Position numbers and translations under genes: made by a program. Source: Deltaproteobacteria bacterium (lineage in GTDB: Bacteria; Desulfobacterota; Syntrophobacteria; BM002). From it: a stretch of DNA of 14,002 nt. Positions 5,349-11,775 of this stretch are shown piece after piece. Positions within the stretch are counted from its first letter, which is position 1. Each line of letters begins with the position of its first letter. The notes under the pieces are model-generated. The model saw only the letters and a list, made by a program, of their open reading frames with translations, was not told the DNA's origin and made no database searches. Location: positions 2,951,088-2,965,089 of the forward strand of contig CP070843.1 in assembly GCA_020350905.1 (NCBI GenBank), given 5' to 3'.

Positions 5349-5603
5349 ATGGAGGAAAGGACCAAGCTTCTCATCGCGCTGAGTGCAGCCACGGCTGCCA
5401 ATTGTATCCCCTGCTTTGAGCATCTGTACCATGAGGCTGGGGTGGCTGGTGTAACATCAGAGGAAATTCAAGAGGTGGTGGATCTTGCCAGCAAGGTAAA
5501 AAATGGAGCCCACATCGCCTTGAAAAACAGCATCCATGATATGATGGGCTCAGATGAAAAATATGACCTGCCTTGTTCTGCCCAATCAGGCGGCTCATGC
5601 TGA
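5349..5603 (+). CDS. AhpD-like carboxymuconolactone decarboxylase family protein (CxxC)
   Basis: An 84-residue single-domain AhpD-like protein. The redox motif is C19-I-P-C22-F-E-H25 after an Ala-rich helix, followed by VTSEEIQEVVDLASKVKNGAHIALKNSI. Members of this fold reduce peroxides or act as thiol-disulfide partners. It keeps Cys where the relative at 2932-3210 has Sec. An added tail ends LPCSAQSGGSC, giving two further cysteines that might bind metal or relay electrons. It faces the arsR-acr3 unit divergently and is followed 22 bp later by a sigma-factor gene. Very strong RBS, possibly masked by the hairpin at 5303-5338. Confidence 0.88.
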   Translation: MEERTKLLIALSAATAANCIPCFEHLYHEAGVAGVTSEEIQEVVDLASKVKNGAHIALKNSIHDMMGSDEKYDLPCSAQSGGSC

Positions 5604-5625
5604 TGATTACTTGATCGGTGTTTCA

Positions 5626-6171
5626 ATGGACTTTTGGAAAATCTACGATCAGTACTATAACGCTGTCAGAAAATTTATCCTGGCCTATGTCAAGGATGAG
5701 TGGGTGGCAGATGACCTGATTCAGGAAACGTTTATCAAAGTCCAGAAGAATCTAAAAAGCGTCAAAGACCCTTCCAAAATATCTTCCTGGATATTCCGCG
5801 TCGCATACAATCTCTGCCATGACCATTATAGGCAGTCAAAGAGATCTTCTCTAAACCAACGCAATATCCAGCAGGAGATAGTAACCTTCAAAGAGGCTGT
5901 CGTCCAAAAAGAGCTTGAGCAGCAGCAGATGGGAGAATGTGTCCAAGACAAGATGGATCTCCTGCCGCCTGACTACCGCTCGGTGCTCATCCTCTCTGAC
6001 ATTATGGCCTTTCGCCACAAAGAAATAGCCGAAATAATGGAGATTAGCGTCTCAAACGTCAAAGTAAGGATACATCGGGCACGAAAAAAATTCCGAGCCA
6101 TTCTTGAGGACCATTGCAGTTTTGAGGTGGATGAGAGAAACGTGCTCGTGTGTGATCCCATAGAAGAGTAA
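5626..6171 (+). CDS. ECF-type RNA polymerase sigma factor
   Basis: A 181-residue extracytoplasmic-function sigma factor. Region 2 (about 8-75) reads YVKDEWVADDLIQETFIKVQ, then ISSWIFRVAYNLCHDHYR. Region 4 (about 112-165) reads LLPPDYRSVLILSDIM, then HKEIAEIMEISVSNVKVRIHRARKKF, a normal helix-turn-helix for -35 recognition. The C-terminal tail CSFEVDERNVLVC holds two cysteines around a short acidic hairpin, similar to the tail I recall in SigZ-like factors. It might sense metal or redox state. The start at 5626 is chosen because the family begins there; an upstream ATG at 5554 would overlap the AhpD-like gene. No anti-sigma gene follows directly, but the small membrane protein at 6477 is nearby. 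Confidence 0.88.
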   Translation: MDFWKIYDQYYNAVRKFILAYVKDEWVADDLIQETFIKVQKNLKSVKDPSKISSWIFRVAYNLCHDHYRQSKRSSLNQRNIQQEIVTFKEAVVQKELEQQQMGECVQDKMDLLPPDYRSVLILSDIMAFRHKEIAEIMEISVSNVKVRIHRARKKFRAILEDHCSFEVDERNVLVCDPIEE

Positions 6172-6251
6172 AGAATCCGGGCCCAGAGAACTCGGCTTTG
6201 GGCTGCCTCCTGAGGGGGATTCAATGGTCTTTCCTCTTTGCGGCAGTTTGT

Positions 6252-6344
6252 TGGAGTGATGGAGTGGTGGAGTAATGGAGTAATGAAAGGACTCATTTAA
6301 GTTGAAATTCGGGCTTTCGCTTTTTCCAAAACTCCACTACTCCA
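6252..6344. repeat. 8-bp tandem repeat with inverted partner
   Basis: Four consecutive 8-bp units of TGGAGTRR (6252-6283) are followed 47 bases later by ACTCCACTACTCCA (6331-6344), the reverse complement of the same unit. Transcribed, this could form a long hairpin. The remainder of the 6172-6476 gap holds another inverted repeat (CATCGAA with TTCGATG, about 6372-6412) and no coding sequence that I can see. Confidence 0.6.
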
Positions 6345-6476
6345 AAACAGCTCGCAATCTTTACCGGCAAAGCCATCGAACTCTGATCTGGCCCTGAGGA
6401 CCAGGTTTTCGATGTTGAACAATAGTGAGGTGGCAGAAAGAACTACCACCTAAATTTACTTATGTGAGGTAATACA

Positions 6477-6740
6477 ATGGCTGGATACGAAGCTTTCTGG
6501 GCCGGCTTTGAGTGGTGGTGGATATTGCCGGCTGGAATGATAGTTCTGTGTGTCTTCATGATGCGGGGACGTATGGGCTGCATGACGGGCTGGTCCACAT
6601 ACCGCAGATCAACCAGTACACATGCCATCTCCCCATCAGACTCTCCCAGGGAGATCCTCGACAAAAGATACGCGCTCGGCGAAATCAACCAAGAGGAATA
6701 CGAGGAGAAAAGAAGAGATCTGGATCAAACCGACGGATAG
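6477..6740 (+). CDS. small membrane protein with C-terminal SHOCT domain
   Basis: An 87-residue protein. An aromatic N-terminus (FWAGFEWWW) leads into one transmembrane segment (about 14-30, ILPAGMIVLCVFMM), then a polar linker and a SHOCT motif at about 57-84 (REILDKRYALGEINQEEYEEKRRDL). SHOCT motifs are short C-terminal helices found on many small membrane proteins and are thought to mediate oligomerisation or binding. The RBS TGAGGT is seven bases before the ATG. It lies downstream of the sigma factor, separated by repeats, and just before the Cys-rich protein at 6767. Specific function unknown. Confidence 0.82.
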   Translation: MAGYEAFWAGFEWWWILPAGMIVLCVFMMRGRMGCMTGWSTYRRSTSTHAISPSDSPREILDKRYALGEINQEEYEEKRRDLDQTDG

Positions 6741-6766
6741 AATAACTCTGAGTCCCTTCTCGCATC

Positions 6767-7165
6767 TTGGCAATCCTCAAGCTCTTGCCCAAGACCAATT
6801 GTTGTGATTGCGGCCAGCCCACCTGCATGGTCTTCGGCTCATTGGCCGTCGAGGGGGTCAAGGGACCCGATGATTGCCCTCCGTTGGATGATCGTAACAG
6901 AGCAGAAATAGCCAGATATCTCAAGCAGTTCGTCTTCGAATTGCAGAAAGTCAAAGGAGAAATCACAATGAATGGTGAACGAAAAAACACTGAGGAAGAA
7001 TTCTTCAATTGCTGCGAAGGTATGGACTTTGCCGAGATGATGCGGAAAATGATGGGGCAACAAGGAGGATGCCACGGCTTCGACTGCGCTGAGATGATGC
7101 AGAAGATGATGACAATGTATTGCAGGCCTGGAGAAGAAAAGGAAGAGACTACCGAGGAAGTATAA
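6767..7165 (+). CDS. FeS-domain fragment joined to a Cys/Met-rich small protein
   Basis: The 132-codon frame has two parts. Residues 1-60 carry a PF04060-type FeS motif: C12-x2-C15-x4-C20 with C37 in a DDCPPL context, preceded by LKLLPKTN. This matches the C-terminal half of the protein starting at 13568. Residues 68-132, from ATG 6968, are Met- and Cys-rich: NCCEG, then two copies of an EMM-x-KMM helix (EMMRKMM, EMMQKMM) separated by GGCHGFDC, then YC and an acidic tail. ATG 6968 has its own AAAGGAG, whereas TTG 6767 has no visible RBS. The second part is therefore probably an independent gene of about 65 residues, and the first a truncated FeS gene running into it. A metal-binding role for the second part is suggested by composition only. 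Confidence 0.6.
   Translation: MAILKLLPKTNCCDCGQPTCMVFGSLAVEGVKGPDDCPPLDDRNRAEIARYLKQFVFELQKVKGEITMNGERKNTEEEFFNCCEGMDFAEMMRKMMGQQGGCHGFDCAEMMQKMMTMYCRPGEEKEETTEEV
6953..6970 (+). promoter_or_regulatory. internal RBS and start of the Cys/Met-rich protein
   Basis: AAAGGAG (6953-6959) with 8-nt spacing to ATG 6968 is a far better initiation site than the TTG at 6767. It decides for a separate product at 6968-7165 (65 residues) or at least dual initiation. Confidence 0.55.
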
Positions 7166-7294
7166 GAGATCCAAGCTACTATCCAATAGGAAATAACAAA
7201 TCGTTATTGGAGGAACTTTGCATTAACCGCAAAATGTCTTAATATTAGAATAGGTGGCCGTCTAAATTACTTGTCTCGTGAGAAAGATAATGTC

Positions 7295-8008
7295 ATGAAA
7301 ACAATGGCGATCTACCTTTTCATATTCCTTTGGCTGCTCGCCGCACCTGCCTATGGCGACAATGCCATGGAGTATTTCAACCTTGGAGTCAAGAACTCCG
7401 TTACCCACAAAAAGATCGAGTACTTCACCAAGGCTTTGGAGCTGAATCCTGCCTTGGCGGCAGCCTATGAAAAGCGAGGTTTGCTCCACTATTACCAGGG
7501 AAATTACGACAAAGTAATCTCGGACTACCACACCTACCTTGATCTTGCCCCTGCCAAAGCAGAAGCTTACCGAATGCTGGGCATGGGCTACATGAAGAGC
7601 GGTAAGTACGATTCCGCCATTTACCACTTCACCCAAGCCATCAAAATGGACCCTAAGCTTACGAGCGCTTACGCCTACCGCGCGGAGGCACATAGATTGA
7701 GCGGTAACGATGAAAAATCTATCGAAGATGCCACCGAAGCCACAAAGCTGAGAGGAGATCCAAGGGCCAAGGCAGATGCCTATAAGACACGGGCAAAGAT
7801 CTACCGCAGAATCGGTAGCGTGGAACTCGCTGTTGCTGACTCTAGAGCTGCCATGCGGATAGATCCCAGAATCCCCCGCTTTTGGGGGCGAAGATACTTC
7901 TATCGATATGCCAGCCCAGAGGAGTTGAGTAAGGCAGGGCTCATTGCGCTCATCGCCATAGCGCTCATACTGGTTTTCAAGCTCACGATCAAACCTCCTA
8001 AGAAGTAG
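7295..8008 (+). CDS. exported TPR-repeat protein with C-terminal membrane anchor
   Basis: A 237-residue protein. It starts at ATG 7295 with a signal peptide (MKTMAIYLFIFLWLLAAPAYG) and then holds tandem tetratricopeptide repeats. Examples are KIEYFTKALELNPALAAAYEKRGLLHYYQGNYDKVI split over two helices, then AEAYRMLGMGYMKSGKYDSAIYHFTQAI and AYAYRAEAHRLSGNDEKSI. A hydrophobic segment near the end (about 213-230, GLIALIAIALILVF) followed by KLTIKPPKK suggests an anchor with a cytoplasmic basic tail. TPR proteins are scaffolds; no partner is evident. A decayed part-copy follows at 8063. An upstream TTG at 7271 would add eight residues but would spoil the signal peptide. Confidence 0.85.
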   Translation: MKTMAIYLFIFLWLLAAPAYGDNAMEYFNLGVKNSVTHKKIEYFTKALELNPALAAAYEKRGLLHYYQGNYDKVISDYHTYLDLAPAKAEAYRMLGMGYMKSGKYDSAIYHFTQAIKMDPKLTSAYAYRAEAHRLSGNDEKSIEDATEATKLRGDPRAKADAYKTRAKIYRRIGSVELAVADSRAAMRIDPRIPRFWGRRYFYRYASPEELSKAGLIALIAIALILVFKLTIKPPKK

Positions 8009-8062
8009 CAAGAACTACAAGTCTAAAGCGCTCAGATTTCTCTGGCCCAAGAGATTTTGGTA

Positions 8063-8193
8063 ATTGAATACTTCACCAAGGCTCTAGAGCTCGATCCTGA
8101 TTTGGTGGTTGTGTACGAAAAACGGGGATCCTTTTTTATAAGCAAAGATATTGTGGGGATAGTTTGATTTCTGAGGTCGTACCGATCATTTAA
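8063..8193 (+). pseudogene. degenerate partial copy of the upstream TPR gene
   Basis: The first reading frame gives IEYFTKALELDPDLVVVYEKRG, nearly the same as IEYFTKALELNPALAAAYEKRG in the intact TPR gene. After a frameshift, another frame continues as a decayed match (FYKQRY..DSLISEVV against HYYQGNYDKVISDY) to TAA at 8191. The copy lacks a start and downstream repeats, so it is a remnant of tandem duplication. Confidence 0.65.
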
Positions 8194-8253
8194 CTGAATA
8201 ATGCTTGGGGGATTGGGATTGGATCTTTGAAAAACCAACGGGGGGTAGAGCAA

Positions 8254-8598
8254 ATGGAAAATCTTGAGCATATCCTGATAAGGAGAAAGAAAAACAGAGA
8301 CCGTTTAGAAAAGGAAGCCCCAGATCTTTTCAATGGCTTCAATGAACTAATGAAGTACTACTATAAGGAAAGTGCTCTGGATCTTAAACAAAAGGAACTC
8401 ATAGCTGTGGGAGTAGCTGTTGCTACAAGGTGTATTCCATGTTTGGCCAATCACGCAAACAATGCTATTACGCACGGAGCAACAAGGGAAGAAGTAATGG
8501 ATGCGGCCGCTATTGGGGTGGAATTTGGTGGAGGTCCGGCATTTGTTGCTGTCCGCGATAATCTCCTAGAGTTCCTTGACCAAATCGAGGGCAAGTAA
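8254..8598 (+). CDS. AhpD-like carboxymuconolactone decarboxylase family protein
   Basis: A 114-residue AhpD-fold protein: FNGFNELMKYYYKESALDLKQKELIAVGVAVATR, then C60-I-P-C63-L-A-N-H67, then GATREEVMDAAAIGVEFGGGPAFVAVRDNLLEFL. The CxxC-x3-H arrangement is that of AhpD peroxidase and reductase members. It is longer at the N-terminus than the two relatives at 2932 and 5349 and belongs to a different branch. The ATG at 8254 is preferred for the GGGGGGTAG before it; a TTG at 8227 is possible. A probable thiol redox enzyme, substrate unknown. It may be co-transcribed with the gene 17 bp downstream. Confidence 0.88.
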   Translation: MENLEHILIRRKKNRDRLEKEAPDLFNGFNELMKYYYKESALDLKQKELIAVGVAVATRCIPCLANHANNAITHGATREEVMDAAAIGVEFGGGPAFVAVRDNLLEFLDQIEGK

Positions 8599-8615
8599 TT
8601 TACTTATTTAGAACT

Positions 8616-9170
8616 ATGCTCATAGACCAAGTACTTCCCGAATATGACGAACGGGAATACCATCAGATCGAGATAAGGGCAAATCGAAGGCAAGTTTACC
8701 AAACCGCTCGATCCATCGATTTCTCCGATTCAATTATCATTCGCACCTTATTCCGTCTGCGGGGACTTCCACCTACATCAACTAATCTGGATGGCCTCCT
8801 CCAAGTAGGCTTTTTGCTTGTCCAGGAGATTCCCCATGAGGAGTTCGTTCTTGGGCTTGTTGGGAAGTTCTGGACTTTGCGTGCCCAGATTCTTGAACTG
8901 GACGCCGTCCAATACAGTGAATTCAACCAGCGAGGATATGCAAAATTGGCCTGGAACTTCGCAATCCAGGAATCTGCTCCTGGTGTTGTCAGGTTATCTA
9001 CCGAAACAAGAATTGTGTGCACGGATGACCACAGCAAATTGCGTTTTAAGGTCTACTGGTTCTTGATCGGCCGATTCAGTGGCCTGACTCGCAGGGAGAT
9101 GCTCCGCAGTGTCAAAAGGAAAATAGAAGCGAAGGAGAGGCTGAGCAACAGATCGAAAAGTGTGCTATAG
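8616..9170 (+). CDS. conserved hypothetical protein, possibly SRPBCC-like
   Basis: A 184-residue soluble protein with no signal or membrane segment. Alternating strand-like stretches are seen: YHQIEIRANRRQVYQTARSID at the start, LVQEIPHEEFVLGLVGKFW in the middle, GYAKLAWNFAIQE and RLSTETRIVCTD later, and a C-terminal helix RREMLRSVKRKIEAKERL. This order (strand, helix, many strands, long C-terminal helix) resembles the START/SRPBCC ligand-binding fold, but I cannot assign a named family with certainty. It begins 17 bp after the AhpD-like gene with no clear RBS, so translational coupling is possible. Function unknown. Confidence 0.75.
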   Translation: MLIDQVLPEYDEREYHQIEIRANRRQVYQTARSIDFSDSIIIRTLFRLRGLPPTSTNLDGLLQVGFLLVQEIPHEEFVLGLVGKFWTLRAQILELDAVQYSEFNQRGYAKLAWNFAIQESAPGVVRLSTETRIVCTDDHSKLRFKVYWFLIGRFSGLTRREMLRSVKRKIEAKERLSNRSKSVL

Positions 9171-9217
9171 ATAGAGGCAGAGAGTTATAAGGTCTTGAAA
9201 ATAGAAAGGCTTTTCCC

Positions 9218-10288
9218 ATGGAAATCAGAGTGACTAAATCTACCACTATTGGCCAGAAACCTCGCCCGCAAGATGCCGAACTTGGATTTGGCAAATACAC
9301 CACCGACCATATGTTTCTCATGGACTATACCCAGGGAAAGGGATGGCATGATGGACGAATTGAACCGTATGGGGATCTGAGACTCGATCCCACTGCAATG
9401 GTGCTACACTACAATCAGGAGGTGTTTGAGGGTCTCAAGGCTTACCATCTGCCGGACGGCGGAATTGCCCTGTTCCGGCCCGAGAAAAATATTGAACGCA
9501 TGAACTCTTCTGCCCGAAGAATGGTTATGCCCGAGATTGATCCAGATTTGTTTCTTCGGGCCATGAAAAAGTTGATTATCCTTGACCGGGCATGGGTGCC
9601 TAAATCAGAAGGTACATCGCTTTACATTCGACCAACCATGATAGCCACCGAGCCAGCCCTCGGAGTCAGGCCTTCAGATAAGTATCTTTTCTTTATGATT
9701 CTTGGCCCTGTAGGAGCATACTACCCCGAAGGATTCAGTCCCACCAAGATTTACGTCTCTGATAGATACGTCCGTGCTGCCGAGGGAGGCGTGGGAGAAG
9801 CAAAAACTTCGGGGAATTATGGAGCTACGCTCTATGTCTCCAGGGAAGCCAGCCAAAAAGGCTACACCCAGGTCCTGTGGCTTGATGCTAAAGAACGCAG
9901 GTATGTTGAAGAGGTTGGCACGAGTAACATATTCTTTTTCATACATGACGAACTCGTTACTCCACCTTTAGGCGGCACTATCCTGCCAGGTGTCACGAGA
10001 GACTCAGTGCTTCACCTTGCTGGCCACTGGGGACTGACCGTGGTGGAACGTCCAATCTCTATCGAAGAGGTAGTTGATGGTTGTAAGGGCGGGTCTTTGA
10101 AGGAAATGTTTGCTACCGGCACTGCCGCAGTGATTTCTCCTGTGGGTTTAATCTGCTACAAAGGAGAGGATTTTCAGGTTGCAAACGGCCAAACTGGTGA
10201 AATGTCCAAAAAACTCTACGACGAAATCACCGGCATCCAATATGGTCGCAGGGAAGATCCTTTTGGCTGGCGGTATCGATTGGCCTAG
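9218..10288 (+). CDS. ilvE: branched-chain amino acid aminotransferase
   Basis: A 356-residue class IV PLP enzyme, which transaminates leucine, isoleucine and valine with 2-oxoglutarate in the cytoplasm. Features: FGKYTTDHMFLMDY at the N-terminus, the long-form (type II) layout, LHYNQEVFEGLKAY, LYIRPTMIATEPALGV, GGVGEAKTSGNYG with the Schiff-base Lys at about 196, VEEVGTSNIFF, and TGTAAVISPVG near the C-terminus. The length is normal for the longer BCAT subfamily. Start ATG 9218 with AAAGG upstream. It may work with the dehydratase at 11776 in branched-chain metabolism, though the genes are not tightly linked. Confidence 0.95.
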   Translation: MEIRVTKSTTIGQKPRPQDAELGFGKYTTDHMFLMDYTQGKGWHDGRIEPYGDLRLDPTAMVLHYNQEVFEGLKAYHLPDGGIALFRPEKNIERMNSSARRMVMPEIDPDLFLRAMKKLIILDRAWVPKSEGTSLYIRPTMIATEPALGVRPSDKYLFFMILGPVGAYYPEGFSPTKIYVSDRYVRAAEGGVGEAKTSGNYGATLYVSREASQKGYTQVLWLDAKERRYVEEVGTSNIFFFIHDELVTPPLGGTILPGVTRDSVLHLAGHWGLTVVERPISIEEVVDGCKGGSLKEMFATGTAAVISPVGLICYKGEDFQVANGQTGEMSKKLYDEITGIQYGRREDPFGWRYRLA

Positions 10289-10330
10289 TGTTTCACTCAA
10301 GCCCCATACCCTCCTTTCCTTGCCATGTTA

Positions 10331-10379
10331 AATCCCCTCCCACCCCCACAAGCGGGATCTGCGACAGGGAGGGAAATTT
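10331..10379 (+). terminator. hairpin after the aminotransferase gene
   Basis: CCCTCCC (10335-10341) pairs with GGGAGGG (10367-10373), with weaker outer pairing of AAAT and ATTT on each side. It is 46 nt after the ilvE stop and followed by an AT-rich run, so a terminator is plausible. Confidence 0.45.
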
Positions 10380-10386
10380 ATTTAAA

Positions 10387-10482
10387 ATGGGCAATAAGAT
10401 AACAATCCGCACTTTTTGTATATCTGCTGTTATTTTGCTAATTGTGGCCGAGAAATTAATCAATGGAGATGTATCTTGGTGA
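10387..10482 (+). CDS. possible 31-residue hydrophobic leader peptide
   Basis: A short frame from ATG 10387 would encode MGNKITIRTFCISAVILLIVAEK and eight further residues, with one hydrophobic segment. Its TGA (10480-10482) overlaps the GTG start of the acetyltransferase at 10479. The overlap suggests translational coupling. The RBS is poor (GGGAGGG is about 13 bases away and lies in a hairpin arm), so this is only a possibility. Confidence 0.25.
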   Translation: MGNKITIRTFCISAVILLIVAEKLINGDVSW

Positions 10483-10940
10483 CGATTGTTGAGGTTCAAT
10501 CCGAGGAAGATCTCCGGCAAGTCAAGAAAATGTTTGAGGACTACGGTTCCTCTTTAGAGATAAGTCTTGATTTTCAGGATTTTGATCAAGAGTTAGCAAG
10601 CCTTCCCGGTGATTATTCTCCACCTGATGGTTCCCTCCTCATTGCCTTTTGGCGGGGAGAGGTGGCCGGTTGTATAGCATTAAGGAGGTTCGCTGACGGT
10701 ATCTGCGAGATGAAAAGATTGTATACCAAACCACAATTTAGACGTGTAGGCATCGGCAGAGCCTTATGTGAAGCTATCATCGTCAGGGCTCGTAGGATTG
10801 GTTATGAGCGCATGCGTTTGGACACCCTACCCTCTATGGAAACGGCCAGGGGACTGTATGCTTCTCTTGGATTTAGGGAGATAGAACCGTATAGATACAA
10901 CCCCATTGAGGGCGCACATTTCATGGAATTGGTGTTGTAA
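10479..10940 (+). CDS. GNAT-family N-acetyltransferase
   Basis: A 153-residue single-domain GNAT. It transfers an acetyl group from acetyl-CoA to an unidentified amine. The order is EEDLRQVKKMFEDYGSSL (helix 1), SLLIAFWRGEVAGCIALR (strands 2-4), MKRLYTKPQFRRVGIGRALCEAII with the Q/R-x-x-G-x-G/A acetyl-CoA loop RRVGIG, and ARGLYASLGFREIEPY near the C-terminus. GGAG at 10465-10468 supports a start at GTG 10479 or TTG 10476. A reading from 10416 would add a Cys-rich segment that the family lacks. Not close to the second GNAT in sequence, so not a recent duplicate. Confidence 0.87.
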   Translation: MTIVEVQSEEDLRQVKKMFEDYGSSLEISLDFQDFDQELASLPGDYSPPDGSLLIAFWRGEVAGCIALRRFADGICEMKRLYTKPQFRRVGIGRALCEAIIVRARRIGYERMRLDTLPSMETARGLYASLGFREIEPYRYNPIEGAHFMELVL

Positions 10941-10951
10941 CTCTTGGCAGC

Positions 10952-11000
10952 CGTAGGTCGGAGGATGGTTTCCACCTCAGCGGAGTTCATCCGACCTACG
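10952..11000. repeat. REP-like palindrome
   Basis: CGTAGGTCGGA (10952-10962) and TCCGACCTACG (10990-11000) form a perfect 11-bp inverted repeat with a 27-nt centre. The arms are of the GTAGGTCGGAT type common in scattered bacterial intergenic palindromes. It may also end transcription of the acetyltransferase gene just upstream. Confidence 0.65.
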
Positions 11001-11068
11001 AATTGAGCATGGGAGGAAAGTAAGCGTCATGTCGAATTTTGATTCTTCACAATTTTGGGTGGTAAAAA

Positions 11069-11527
11069 GTGAGATTGGTTGAGAACATTCCACTGGATAC
11101 GCAGGTAATCGCCAGCCTAATAAGCGACCGTGAAGATCTGCACCTGGTATGGCCTGTTGCCAAATGGCCCTTTGACCATGACCAGTGGCGAGAGGTGCTT
11201 GATCCGGCTGCAGCCAATAAGCCCTTCTTGGTTTATGAGGACAAGCAACTCATAGGTCACGCCGCCCTTCGCAAGACCGAGGAATCGGATGTCTATACTG
11301 TGAGTTACCTGTACCTTTTACCCCGGCTGCGCACTCATGGGTTAGGGGAAACCATGATCGGTCTTCTGGAGCAATACGCCACAGAGAAATTGTCCGCAAA
11401 GAAATTGCTACTAGTCGCCAGGACATACAACCCCATGGCTTGCAGATGCTACACCAAGTGCGGCTTTATAGAATACAGTCGAGAGGAAACACTGATCAGA
11501 ATGTCCAAAGTGCTTCGGCCTGAATAA
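11069..11527 (+). CDS. GNAT-family N-acetyltransferase
   Basis: A 152-residue GNAT protein starting at GTG 11069 (GGTGG a few bases upstream). The N-terminal part contains VWPVAKWPFDHDQW. The core is FLVYEDKQLIGHAALRK, then YTVSYLYLLPRLRTHGLGETMIGLLEQYA with the acetyl-CoA loop RTHGLG. LLLVARTYNPMACRCYTKCGFIEY near the end is the usual strand 5-helix-strand 6 signature. The start pattern resembles GNATs that recognise small substrates or aminoglycoside-like amines, but the substrate cannot be told. The preceding 128 bases contain only the REP-like palindrome. Confidence 0.86.
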   Translation: MRLVENIPLDTQVIASLISDREDLHLVWPVAKWPFDHDQWREVLDPAAANKPFLVYEDKQLIGHAALRKTEESDVYTVSYLYLLPRLRTHGLGETMIGLLEQYATEKLSAKKLLLVARTYNPMACRCYTKCGFIEYSREETLIRMSKVLRPE

Positions 11528-11593
11528 GATTTCAAAAACAGAGGAACAACAACCTCTTCTATAACTAAGCTAGGGACCATCTGGAATTAGGAT

Positions 11594-11701
11594 ATTGTCA
11601 TTCTGAGCCCTTCGGCAAGCTCAGGACAAGCTCCGCGAAGAATCTCCTGCGAACAATGGAAATAAGAGATTCTTCGTCGTTCCACTCCTCAGAATGACAA
11701 T
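11594..11701. repeat. GTCATTCTGAG-type palindromic repeat
   Basis: The ends ATTGTCATTCTGAG (11594-11607) and CTCAGAATGACAAT (11688-11701) are perfect inverted copies, and GAAGAATCTC and GAGATTCTTC form an inner pair. This matches a type of dispersed palindrome I recognise from many environmental genomes (ends GTCATTCTGAGC, inner GAAGAATC). A partial copy lies at 3183-3210. It fills most of the 11528-11775 gap; the rest shows only a weak AGAGG/CCTCT hairpin. Confidence 0.75.
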
Positions 11702-11775
11702 TGAGTGCTAAGATTTTGGATGGACATTGAGCCAGCGACTAGACTGACGGTCCATACCAGAACAAGAGAGCACAA

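Noticed and set aside
7262..8011. 249-codon minus-strand open frame
   Set aside because: Exact antisense of the TPR gene, which has a signal peptide and clear repeats.
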